A stretch of 64,000 nt of DNA from Nocardia sp. NBC_01327 (GTDB lineage: Bacteria > Actinomycetota > Actinomycetes > Mycobacteriales > Mycobacteriaceae): NCBI RefSeq assembly GCF_035958815.1, contig NZ_CP108383.1, forward strand, positions 6,820,001 through 6,884,000. The letters are read 5' to 3'. This document shows positions 16,394 to 23,879 of this stretch, piece after piece; position 1 is the first letter of the stretch, and every line of letters begins with the position of its first letter. The notes beneath the pieces were generated by a model. The model was given only the letters and a program-made list of their open reading frames with translations, was not told the origin of the DNA and did no database searches. The position numbers and the translations under genes were made by a program.

Positions 16394-17818
16394 TCAGGCC
16401 ACAAAAGCGAACAGCACCGCCGCCACCGCGAAGCTCACCACCGACAGCACCGTTTCGAGCACCGTCCAGGTCTGCAGCGTCTGCTTGACCGTCAGATTGA
16501 AGAACTTGGAGATGATCCAGAAACCGCCGTCATTGACGTGGCTCAGCACAATCGAGCCCGCGGCAATGGACATGGCGATCAGCGCCAGCGCCATCTGCGA
16601 GTAGTCGTGGCCGACCACCAGCGGCGCGACGATGCCACCGGTGGTGACGATGGCCACGGTGGCCGAGCCCTGGGCGATGCGCAGGCCACAGCTGATGATG
16701 TAGGCCAGCACGATCACCGGAAGCCCTGCGGCGGACATGGTTTGGGCCAGGGCCGTGCCGATTCCGGTGGCGGAGATGACCTTTCCGAAGAACGCGCCCG
16801 CACCGACCACCAGCAGCAGCATGCCCACCGGGCGCAGCGATTCAGCGGTGAGGGTGCTCAGTTCCTGCACGGTCTGCCCGCGCCGCAGACCCAGCACGTA
16901 GAAGGCGGTCAGCACGGCGATGAGCAGGGCCACGGCGGGCGTACCCAAGAAGGTGAGCACCTCCAGAGGCTGCGAATTCGCCTGCAGCAGTTGGCTGCCG
17001 AAGGTCGCGCCGAGAACCAGGACCAGCGGGATGCCGATAATGCCGCCGATGAGCGCCACCGACGGCGGCGGGCGCACCGCCGTGGCCGTGGTGGTGCCGG
17101 GGCCGTCACCGGCCGGTTCGGCCACCAGGAACTCCGCGGGCACCTCGACCTTGACGCGATTGCCGATCCAGCTGCCCCAGACGATGCCGGCGGCGATGAA
17201 TCCGGGTATGCCGCAGACGAATCCCATGAGAATCAGCCAGCCGAGGCTGACGCCGAGCAGACCGCCCAGCGATACCGGACCCGGATGCGGCGGCAGGAAC
17301 GCATGCGTCATGGACAAACCCGCGACCATGGGCATGGCATAGCGCACCAGCGACCCGCCGCCGCGCTTGGCGGCCACATAGACCAGCGGCGCGAGCACGA
17401 AGATCCCGATATCGAAGAACAGCGGGATGCCGAAGATGAGGCCGAGCAGACCCATGGCGACGGGCGCGCCCTTCTCCCCGAAGGCCCGCAGCAGCCGGTC
17501 GGTCAGCACGTCCGCGCCGCCGGAGCGTTCCAGGATCGCGCCGAGCACCGTGCCCAGCCCGATGATGACGGCGATATGCCCGAGAATGCCGCCGAAGCCC
17601 GTCTCCAGCAGGGAGTCACCGGATTTCATCGGCGTGCCGACGATCTTCGAGACCGGCAGGCCCGCCGCGAGGGCCAGGCCCAGGCTGGTGAGCAGCAGGG
17701 CGATGAACGGTTCCAGCTTGATCCGGATGATCGCGAAGAGCAGGACCGCGATGGACAGACCGCAGAGCACCAGCAGTCCGGGGGTGGTGGTGCGCAGCCA
17801 GTCGACTGTGGCGCCCAT
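16394..17818 (-). CDS. GntP-family sugar-acid:H+ permease
   Basis: This 474-residue membrane protein has about twelve to fourteen hydrophobic helices. Family motifs include ETGFGGILGHIAVIIGLGTV, IFGIPLFFDIGIFVLAPLVY and MTHAFLPPHPGPVSL. GntP transporters import gluconate and related aldonates. It is the last gene of a minus-strand unit after a KDPG-type aldolase (10-base gap). Context suggests that the substrate is an aldonate carrying an acylamino group rather than plain gluconate (inference). Confidence 0.9.
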   Translation of the reverse strand: MGATVDWLRTTTPGLLVLCGLSIAVLLFAIIRIKLEPFIALLLTSLGLALAAGLPVSKIVGTPMKSGDSLLETGFGGILGHIAVIIGLGTVLGAILERSGGADVLTDRLLRAFGEKGAPVAMGLLGLIFGIPLFFDIGIFVLAPLVYVAAKRGGGSLVRYAMPMVAGLSMTHAFLPPHPGPVSLGGLLGVSLGWLILMGFVCGIPGFIAAGIVWGSWIGNRVKVEVPAEFLVAEPAGDGPGTTTATAVRPPPSVALIGGIIGIPLVLVLGATFGSQLLQANSQPLEVLTFLGTPAVALLIAVLTAFYVLGLRRGQTVQELSTLTAESLRPVGMLLLVVGAGAFFGKVISATGIGTALAQTMSAAGLPVIVLAYIISCGLRIAQGSATVAIVTTGGIVAPLVVGHDYSQMALALIAMSIAAGSIVLSHVNDGGFWIISKFFNLTVKQTLQTWTVLETVLSVVSFAVAAVLFAFVA

Positions 17819-17828
17819 GGTGTACCTC

Positions 17829-18449
17829 TCAGTTCAAAGAGCGAACGAACGATGCCGCCCGCGTGGCGATGTCGGCCCAGCGCCCGGCCGCGACATCGGC
17901 GGGTGCGACCACATCGGTTCCGGCGGTGACCGCTACCGCGCCCTGTGCCAGGAAGTCGGCGGCATTGCCCGCATTGACCCCGCCGGAGGGGATCAATTGC
18001 GCTTCGGGAAAGGGCCCGCGCAGGTCCTTGAAATAGCCGGGGCCGAAGGTGCGGGCGGGGAAGATCTTCACCGCCGCCGCGCCCAGATCCATGGCCCGCA
18101 TGACCTCGGTGGGCGTCAAAGCGCCCATGACAACCGGGATTCCGCGCCGCGTCGCCACCTCGGCCACCTCCGCGCACAGCCCGGGCGTCACCAGGAATCG
18201 CGCGCCGCTGTCGATGGCGGCGGCGGCCTGCTCACCGGTGAGCACGGTGCCCGCGCCCATGACCCCACGTCCGGCCTCGGCGGCCTTGCGCAGGCAGTCC
18301 AGCATGCCCGGGGTGGTGAAAGTCAGTTCCACGGCGCGGATTCCGGATCCGGCGAGCGCCTCGGCGAGCGCGACCGGATCGGGAATCTCCGGCGCCCGCA
18401 CCACGGTGAGTACACGATCGGCGCGAATGACGTCCATGGCGGAGGTCAA
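17829..18449 (-). CDS. KDPG/KHG-type aldolase
   Basis: The 206-residue class I aldolase cleaves 2-keto-3-deoxy-6-phosphogluconate to pyruvate and glyceraldehyde 3-phosphate. The Schiff-base lysine is in AAAVKIFPARTFGPGYF. The most likely start is TTG at 18449. It follows an AAGGAG site with five-base spacing and overlaps the deacylase stop (TTGA, 18446-18449). An ATG twelve bases downstream (18437) is the alternative. Confidence 0.9.
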   Translation of the reverse strand: MTSAMDVIRADRVLTVVRAPEIPDPVALAEALAGSGIRAVELTFTTPGMLDCLRKAAEAGRGVMGAGTVLTGEQAAAAIDSGARFLVTPGLCAEVAEVATRRGIPVVMGALTPTEVMRAMDLGAAAVKIFPARTFGPGYFKDLRGPFPEAQLIPSGGVNAGNAADFLAQGAVAVTAGTDVVAPADVAAGRWADIATRAASFVRSLN

Positions 18450-20062
18450 CGGGTCTCCTTCCGAGACGTATTCATGCGCAGGGCGCGACCGGCCCGCACA
18501 TCGGTGGGTGTGCCTGCGTCAATGGCGAATTCACCATTGACGAGGACGTAGGGAATGCCGTGCGCCTGCTGCTTGGGGTTGTCGAAGGTGGCGGTATCGG
18601 CCACCGTGCGCGGGTCGAACAACACCAGATCGGCGGCGTAGCCCGGCCGGATCAGTCCGCGCTCGCGCAGCCGGAGCCGCTGTGCGGGACGGCCGGTGAG
18701 GTGGTGCACGCACTCCTCGAGCCCGAGCACGCCGAGCTCGCGCGAGTAGCGGCCCAGGTAGCGGGGGAAGGTGCCCCAGGCGCGCGGATGCGGCCGCTCC
18801 CCCACCAGCAGTGCGTCACTGCCGCCCATATGCCGCGAGTGCCGCATGATGGCGCGCACGTTCTCCTCGTGCCCGACATGCTGAAGGATGGTGGTGGCCA
18901 GCTGATCTCGGGTCAGCAGATCGAAGAACACCTCGACCGGCGGCATATCCCACTCGGCGGCGATCTCGTGCACGGTGCGCCCGATACAGCGATCGAGTTC
19001 CCGGTTCGCGACACCGCTGATCTGAATGGTCTCCCAGTCGACCACCACGCCGTGGCAGCCGTCGGAACCGTGCACAGTGACATCGGTCGCGATGCGCAAT
19101 CGGGTCGGCAGATCGGCAATGCGCTCGAGCGCCGCATCGGGTCCGCCGGACATGGCCCAGCTGGGCAGCAATGCCGACAGTGTGGTGGAGCCGGGCAGAT
19201 ACGGATAGGTATCGAGGCTGATATCGCAGCCGTCCGCGAGGGCCGCATCGACCAGGGCGAGGAATTCCGGTGCGCGCCCGCGATTCACGCCGAAGTTCAT
19301 GGTGGCGTGCGTGAGATGCAGTGCGCAGCCGGTGCGCCGGGACAGTTCGATCATCTCGGCGTAGGCCTCGAGCGCGCCCGCGCCGTAGGAGCGGGTATGC
19401 GGCGCGTAGAAGCCCCCCGCTTCGGCCACCACCTCGCACAGGGCGGCGAGTTCCGAAGTGCCGGCATACATTCCGGGCGTGTAGGTGAGTCCGCTGGACA
19501 TGCCGACCGCGCCCTCGGCAAGGGCCTGCGCGAGCAGTGCGCGCATCCGGTCGATCTCGGCGGCGGTGGCGGCGCGCTCATGACTGCCCACCACCATCAG
19601 GCGCAGCGTGCCCTGCGGCACCAGGTACGCGGCATTGGGTGAGATGCGCGCGGAATCCAGGCGGTCCAGATATTCGGCGACGGTGCGCCAGGAAAAGTCG
19701 AGATCGGCGGGATTGCCGTTCCACCCGGCGATCTGACGACGCACCACGGCCAGCGCCGCATCGTCGATGGGCGCGTAGGAGAGCCCGTCCTGTCCGAGAA
19801 CCTCGGTGGTGATGCCCTGGCTGAGTTTGGCGAAGTGCCCCGGTTCGGTGAGCAGGTGCAGATCCGAATGCGCGTGCATATCGATGAAACCCGGTGCCAG
19901 CGCCAGGGTTTCACCCTCGTCGATGGTGCGTGCGGCGCCGGTCACTGTGCCGGGCGCGGCGATTCGCGTGATCAGCCCGCCGTCCACGACCACATCGCCC
20001 CGGTACCGGTTCGAGCCGGTGCCGTCGATGATGTCGATATCACGAATCAGTAAGTCGGCCAT
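18446..20062 (-). CDS. N-acyl-D-amino-acid deacylase homologue (amidohydrolase)
   Basis: This 538-residue metal-dependent amidohydrolase has the HxH metal motif in GFIDMHAHSDLHLL (His63, His65), a further metal His in LHLTHATMNFG and an Asp in HMGGSDALLVG. True D-aminoacylases have a zinc-binding Cys in a GNCG segment. Here the corresponding stretch reads LGQDGLSYAP, so that Cys is replaced by Asp and the substrate probably differs. The ATG at 20062 was chosen because the upstream reading is the shadow of the neighbour gene. It sits between a PLP dehydratase homologue (10-base gap) and the aldolase. Confidence 0.85.
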   Translation of the reverse strand: MADLLIRDIDIIDGTGSNRYRGDVVVDGGLITRIAAPGTVTGAARTIDEGETLALAPGFIDMHAHSDLHLLTEPGHFAKLSQGITTEVLGQDGLSYAPIDDAALAVVRRQIAGWNGNPADLDFSWRTVAEYLDRLDSARISPNAAYLVPQGTLRLMVVGSHERAATAAEIDRMRALLAQALAEGAVGMSSGLTYTPGMYAGTSELAALCEVVAEAGGFYAPHTRSYGAGALEAYAEMIELSRRTGCALHLTHATMNFGVNRGRAPEFLALVDAALADGCDISLDTYPYLPGSTTLSALLPSWAMSGGPDAALERIADLPTRLRIATDVTVHGSDGCHGVVVDWETIQISGVANRELDRCIGRTVHEIAAEWDMPPVEVFFDLLTRDQLATTILQHVGHEENVRAIMRHSRHMGGSDALLVGERPHPRAWGTFPRYLGRYSRELGVLGLEECVHHLTGRPAQRLRLRERGLIRPGYAADLVLFDPRTVADTATFDNPKQQAHGIPYVLVNGEFAIDAGTPTDVRAGRALRMNTSRKETR

Positions 20063-20072
20063 GACAGTCCGC

Positions 20073-21392
20073 TCAGAAGTAGGTGTGCAGGAAGTCGACG
20101 ATGCGCGGCCGCTCGGCATCGGCGTCGTCGACCACCGGAATGAGCCGCCACTTGTCGAAGGCCGTGCACGGATGCGAAAGCCCCAGTCGCACCACCGAAC
20201 CCACCGGCACCGCCTCGGCGGCGCCGTCCGGCAGCCGCAGGAAGGTGTGCTGGTCATTGAGCGCCGTCACCACCGCGCCCGCGGGCAGCGATGGCACCGC
20301 CGGTCCCGCCATCCGCTGCGGGACCGGCAGCCCCTCATCGAAAGGGAGATCACGCTTGCCCGCATCGAGCAGCGCGAGCCCCGGTTCCGGCCGGGAGACG
20401 CTGCGCGCCCAGCCGTGCATGCCCGCACGCAGCGGGCGGTCGGCGCCGGTCAGCGCCACACCACCGGCGGTGAGCGGGGAGATTCCGGAGTAGAAGCCGT
20501 CATCGTGAATCAGGTACGCGCCCGAGCGCAGCACCACCGTGGCCGGAACCCCGTGCGCGCCATCCTCGTCCGCGAGACCGGCCAGCCGCTCCACCACCAG
20601 ATCCGGATAGGCGCTGCCACCGGCGGTGAGGATCGCGCGACCTTCGTAGCGGCCCTGGGACGCCAGCTCCTGATGCAGGATGCCCAGCTCGTCGAGGTAA
20701 TGCCGCACGGCCGCAAGCCCTTCCGGGGTGCGGTCGTGCGCCAGTGCACCCTCGTAGCCGCCGACACCGGCGAGCACGAGCCGCGCGGAGTCGTGGATGG
20801 CCTCGGCCACCTCGTACGCCTCGGACAGGGTGCGAGCCCCGGTACGCCCGTGCGGCCCACCGAGTTCCACCAGCACCGGCACCCGCACGCCCTCGGGCGC
20901 GGACTCGAGGATCCGTTCCATCTCGCGCACGGTCGAGAGGCCATCGGCCCAGCAATAGAATTCGAAGTCCGGGTCATTCGCCAATTCGTCGGCGACCCAG
21001 CGCAATCCGATCGGATCGACCAGCGCGTTCGCGAGCATGATGCGGTCCAGTCCGAACGAGCGGCCCACCTGCACCTGCCACACGGTGGCCAGGGTGATGC
21101 CCCATGCGCCGGCCTCGAGCTGCTCACGCCACAGCTGCGGCGACATGGTGGTCTTGCCGTGCGGGGAGAGCCGGACCCCGGCCTGCCGCGACCACGCCGC
21201 CATGACCGCGAGGTTGGAATCGACGGCCGCGCGGTCCACGGTCAGCACCGGTGTCTGCAGATCGTCCAGATGCGGTGCGGTGGCCAGGTATTCACGCACG
21301 CTCAGCCCCCAGGCGGCGGGCGGCAGCGATTTGTGCTGCGGCCCCAGCCGCTCCCCGCCCAGGGCGGTGACGACGCCATTGTCGAGAGCCAC
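20073..21392 (-). CDS. DSD1/D-threonine-aldolase-fold PLP enzyme (amino-acid deaminase/dehydratase)
   Basis: This 439-residue protein has a fold-type III alanine-racemase N-terminal barrel with PLP lysine Lys80 in RLSPHGKTTMSPQLW. Its C-terminal metal-binding domain ends with LSHPCTAFDKW, matching the His-x-Cys zinc site of eukaryotic-type D-serine dehydratase and D-threonine aldolase. These enzymes act on D-configured beta-hydroxy amino acids. The GTG at 21392 is preferred because GGAAGG lies six bases upstream; an in-frame GTG at 21425 is weaker. First gene of the leftward catabolic unit. D-glucosaminate dehydratase activity is a possible role (inference). Confidence 0.85.
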   Translation of the reverse strand: MALDNGVVTALGGERLGPQHKSLPPAAWGLSVREYLATAPHLDDLQTPVLTVDRAAVDSNLAVMAAWSRQAGVRLSPHGKTTMSPQLWREQLEAGAWGITLATVWQVQVGRSFGLDRIMLANALVDPIGLRWVADELANDPDFEFYCWADGLSTVREMERILESAPEGVRVPVLVELGGPHGRTGARTLSEAYEVAEAIHDSARLVLAGVGGYEGALAHDRTPEGLAAVRHYLDELGILHQELASQGRYEGRAILTAGGSAYPDLVVERLAGLADEDGAHGVPATVVLRSGAYLIHDDGFYSGISPLTAGGVALTGADRPLRAGMHGWARSVSRPEPGLALLDAGKRDLPFDEGLPVPQRMAGPAVPSLPAGAVVTALNDQHTFLRLPDGAAEAVPVGSVVRLGLSHPCTAFDKWRLIPVVDDADAERPRIVDFLHTYF

Positions 21393-21445
21393 GGCATTCC
21401 TTCCGATTTCATGCGACCGATTCACAGCCGACTATTTATAGCCGA

Positions 21446-21476
21446 GTTGCATTGCGTATTTTGCAACGATTGTTGC
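21446..21476. promoter_or_regulatory. Candidate IclR operator in the divergent promoter region
   Basis: GTTGCA at 21446-21451 is repeated inverted as TGCAAC at 21462-21467, and GCAAC at 21463-21467 pairs with GTTGC at 21472-21476. The nested palindromes lie between the divergent dehydratase and kinase genes, where a single bound regulator could control both units. Confidence 0.5.
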
Positions 21477-21545
21477 GCATTGTGTTTAGTGGTGGTTATT
21501 CTGCACACGATGACCGCAAGCCGCAACCGTTCTAAGGAGATTGGT

Positions 21546-22580
21546 GTGACCCAGCCGACTAAGCGCGCGGTCACCGTCGGCGAGGGACTCGCCGTACTGA
21601 TCGCGCAGCCGGGCCCGCTGGCGGACTCGCACACCTTCGAACGCGGCGCGGCGGGCGCCGAGGCGAATGTCGCCACGGTGCTCGCACAGCTCGGCATCCA
21701 GACCGCCTGGGTCTCCCGTGTCGGCGACGACGGCTTCGGCCGCTATCTGGTGCGGCATCTCGGTGAGCGCGGCGTGGACACCTCCGCCGTGACCGTCGAT
21801 CCGGCCCGGCCCACCGGCGTGTACGTGAAGGAACGCGGCAGCGGCTCCTCCCGGGCGGACGACCTGGAGGCCGGAGCCAGCCGAATGCTGTACTACCGCA
21901 CCGGATCTGCCGCCAGCGCCCTGTCCCCCGCCGATCTCACCGCGGCGGCACGGCTGCTCGGCGCGGCCGATGTCATCCACTTCACCGGCATCACCCCGGC
22001 GCTCTCGCCCGCCGCCACCGGGTTCACCGAGGCCCTGCTCGCCCAGCCGCGCGGGCAGCGCCTGATCAGCTTCGACCTGAACTACCGCCCGGCGCTCTGG
22101 GAGCGGCGCGGCGAATCCGCCGGGGAGATCCTGGCCCGTCATATTCGCGGCAGTGATGTCGTCTTCCTCGGCGCGGACGAGGCCGAAGCGGTCTTCGGAG
22201 TCGGCGATGCCGAGCGGCTGCGCGCCCTCTTCCCGCAGCCCCGTCACCTGATCGTGAAGAACGATAAGCATTCGGTGACCGGATACATCGGCGATGTTCG
22301 CCTCGAGGTGCCCGCGCTGCGTCTGGACGTGACCGAGCGCATCGGCGCGGGCGACGCCTTCGCGGGCGGCTATCTGGCGGCACTGCTGCAGGGCCGCCCG
22401 CACGAGCAGCTGCTGCGCTTCGGACATCTGTGCGCCGCCGCCGCGCTCACCGGCACCGGTGACGTCGCCGAGCTGCCGCCGCTGGCCACCCTCGAATCCC
22501 GCTCCGCCGCGAGTACTTCCGAATGGGCGGGAATGAATTACGCCCGGCCGCAGCCCATCCCCGAGAATGTCCCCTCATGA
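21546..22580 (+). CDS. PfkB-family sugar kinase, 2-keto-3-deoxygluconate kinase-like
   Basis: This 344-residue ribokinase-fold protein begins VTQPTKRAVTVGEGLAVLIA and carries the catalytic signature RIGAGDAFAGGYLAALL. FDLNYRPALW and IVKNDKHSVTGY resemble KDG kinases, which phosphorylate KDG to KDPG. The GTG at 21546 follows an AAGGAGA site at five-base spacing. The stop overlaps the IclR ATG (ATGA). With the KDPG-type aldolase on the other strand it completes the lower half of a KDG pathway. Confidence 0.88.
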   Translation: MTQPTKRAVTVGEGLAVLIAQPGPLADSHTFERGAAGAEANVATVLAQLGIQTAWVSRVGDDGFGRYLVRHLGERGVDTSAVTVDPARPTGVYVKERGSGSSRADDLEAGASRMLYYRTGSAASALSPADLTAAARLLGAADVIHFTGITPALSPAATGFTEALLAQPRGQRLISFDLNYRPALWERRGESAGEILARHIRGSDVVFLGADEAEAVFGVGDAERLRALFPQPRHLIVKNDKHSVTGYIGDVRLEVPALRLDVTERIGAGDAFAGGYLAALLQGRPHEQLLRFGHLCAAAALTGTGDVAELPPLATLESRSAASTSEWAGMNYARPQPIPENVPS

Positions 22581-23341
22581 GCCAGAGCCTGCTGCGTGCC
22601 CTCACCATCCTCACCCAACTCGGTGAGGAGCCGAAGTCCCTGGACCAGTTGGCAACCCAGCTCGGCGTGCACAAATCGACCGTGCTGCGGCTGCTGCAGA
22701 CCATGGAGGGCGAGCGCTTCGTCACCCACGATCCGGAGCATAAATATCGATTGGGCTCACGGCTTTTCGAGCTCGCCAATCGCTCGTTGGAGGGTCGCGA
22801 TGTGCGGATCGCGGCGCGGCCGCACCTGAGCGCGCTCAATGCCGCCACCGGACAGACCGTGCACCTGGCCACCTACGAATCCGGCGAGGCCATCTACATC
22901 GACAAACTCGATGCCACCCACAGCGTCCGGATGTACTCGCGGATCGGGCGGCCCGCCGCACTGCACTGCACCGCGGTCGGCAAGGTGCTCGTCGCCGCGC
23001 TGCCGCGCGCCTCGTGGCGCGCGATTGCCGAGGGCATCGAGTACCGGCCGTTCACCGACCGCACCATCCGCACCCCCGAGCAGTACCTGACGGAGCTGGA
23101 ACTCGTTGCGGCCCAAGGCTATGCCGAGGACCACGAGGAGCACGAGAGCTTCATCAACTGCGTGGCCGTCCCCATTCGCGACGGCACCGGCGCCGTCATC
23201 GCCGCGCTGTCGATGTCGGTGCCGGACATGCTGCTCGATCACGACCAGGTCCTCGGCATGCTGCCGCAGGTACGCGCCGCGGCCGCGGCCGTGTCCACCG
23301 AGCTCGGCTGGAGTCCGAGCGCCACACACCCCGACCAGTGA
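22577..23341 (+). CDS. IclR-family transcriptional regulator
   Basis: The 254-residue protein has an N-terminal winged helix (LLRALTILTQLGEEPKSLDQ, then GVHKSTVLRLLQTM) and a C-terminal GAF-like effector domain (GRPAALHCTAVGKVLVAALP, INCVAVPIRDGTGAVIAALS). IclR/KdgR regulators typically bind aromatic or sugar-acid metabolites. It is translationally coupled to the kinase and probably controls the divergent promoter region at 21393-21545, with a KDG-like inducer (inference). Confidence 0.92.
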   Translation: MSQSLLRALTILTQLGEEPKSLDQLATQLGVHKSTVLRLLQTMEGERFVTHDPEHKYRLGSRLFELANRSLEGRDVRIAARPHLSALNAATGQTVHLATYESGEAIYIDKLDATHSVRMYSRIGRPAALHCTAVGKVLVAALPRASWRAIAEGIEYRPFTDRTIRTPEQYLTELELVAAQGYAEDHEEHESFINCVAVPIRDGTGAVIAALSMSVPDMLLDHDQVLGMLPQVRAAAAAVSTELGWSPSATHPDQ

Positions 23342-23351
23342 AAGGCCGACC

Positions 23352-23759
23352 ATGAGCGAAAAGATCGCCGTCCGCACCGACAAGGCCCCCGCGCCCGCCC
23401 ACACCTTCTCGCAGGGTGTGCGCAAGGGCCCCTTCGTCCAGGTCTCCGGGCAGGGTCCGGTCGACCCCGTCACCAATGAGTACCTGTACCCGGGTGATGT
23501 CGCGGCGCAGACGATCCGGACGCTCGAGAATGTGAAGGCGATCGTCGAGGCGAGCGGTGCGAGCTTCGACGATGTGGTGATGCTGCGCGTCTACCTCACC
23601 AAGCGTGAGGATTTCAGCGTCATGAACGACGCGTACGGCGAATTCGTCACCGCGCACACCCGCGGCACGGTGCTGCCCAGTCGCACCACCGTCTTCACGG
23701 GCCTGCCACGAGCGGAAATGCTGGTCGAAATCGACGCCGTCGCCATCGTCGAGGACTAG
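23352..23759 (+). CDS. RidA/YjgF-family reactive-intermediate deaminase
   Basis: This 135-residue protein has HTFSQGVRKGPFVQVSGQGP, NVKAIVEASGASFDDVVMLRVYLT and TVFTGLPRAEMLVEIDAVAIV, the core of the YjgF fold including the imine-binding Arg of the GLPR-type loop. RidA proteins hydrolyse enamine/imine intermediates released by PLP dehydratases. Its place 10 bases after the IclR gene and opposite a PLP dehydratase homologue makes that enzyme the probable source of its substrate. Confidence 0.92.
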   Translation: MSEKIAVRTDKAPAPAHTFSQGVRKGPFVQVSGQGPVDPVTNEYLYPGDVAAQTIRTLENVKAIVEASGASFDDVVMLRVYLTKREDFSVMNDAYGEFVTAHTRGTVLPSRTTVFTGLPRAEMLVEIDAVAIVED

Positions 23760-23772
23760 GCCGCTGGGCGTG

Positions 23773-23804
23773 ATGGTTATGCACGACTGTGCAATTCCAT
23801 TCAC
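23773..23804. promoter_or_regulatory. ARG-box-like pair upstream of the LCP gene
   Basis: This 32-bp block matches the argC box pair at 27 of 32 positions (ATGGTTATGCACGACTGTGC, ending CCATTCAC). It lies 75 bases before the LCP start. Its right end overlaps the place of a -35 element for a CATAAT -10 at 23824-23829. No arginine gene is near on the plus strand. Confidence 0.6.
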
Positions 23805-23879
23805 GCGAGGGTGCTTATTCCGGCATAATCAGAGGCCGATCTGACATCACCGGTCTGCTCCGGCACACTCGACATAGCC

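Noticed and set aside
15236..17929. 897-codon plus-strand frame opposite argC and the permease
   Set aside because: Arg/His/Gln-rich antisense shadow; the minus-strand genes have full family motifs.
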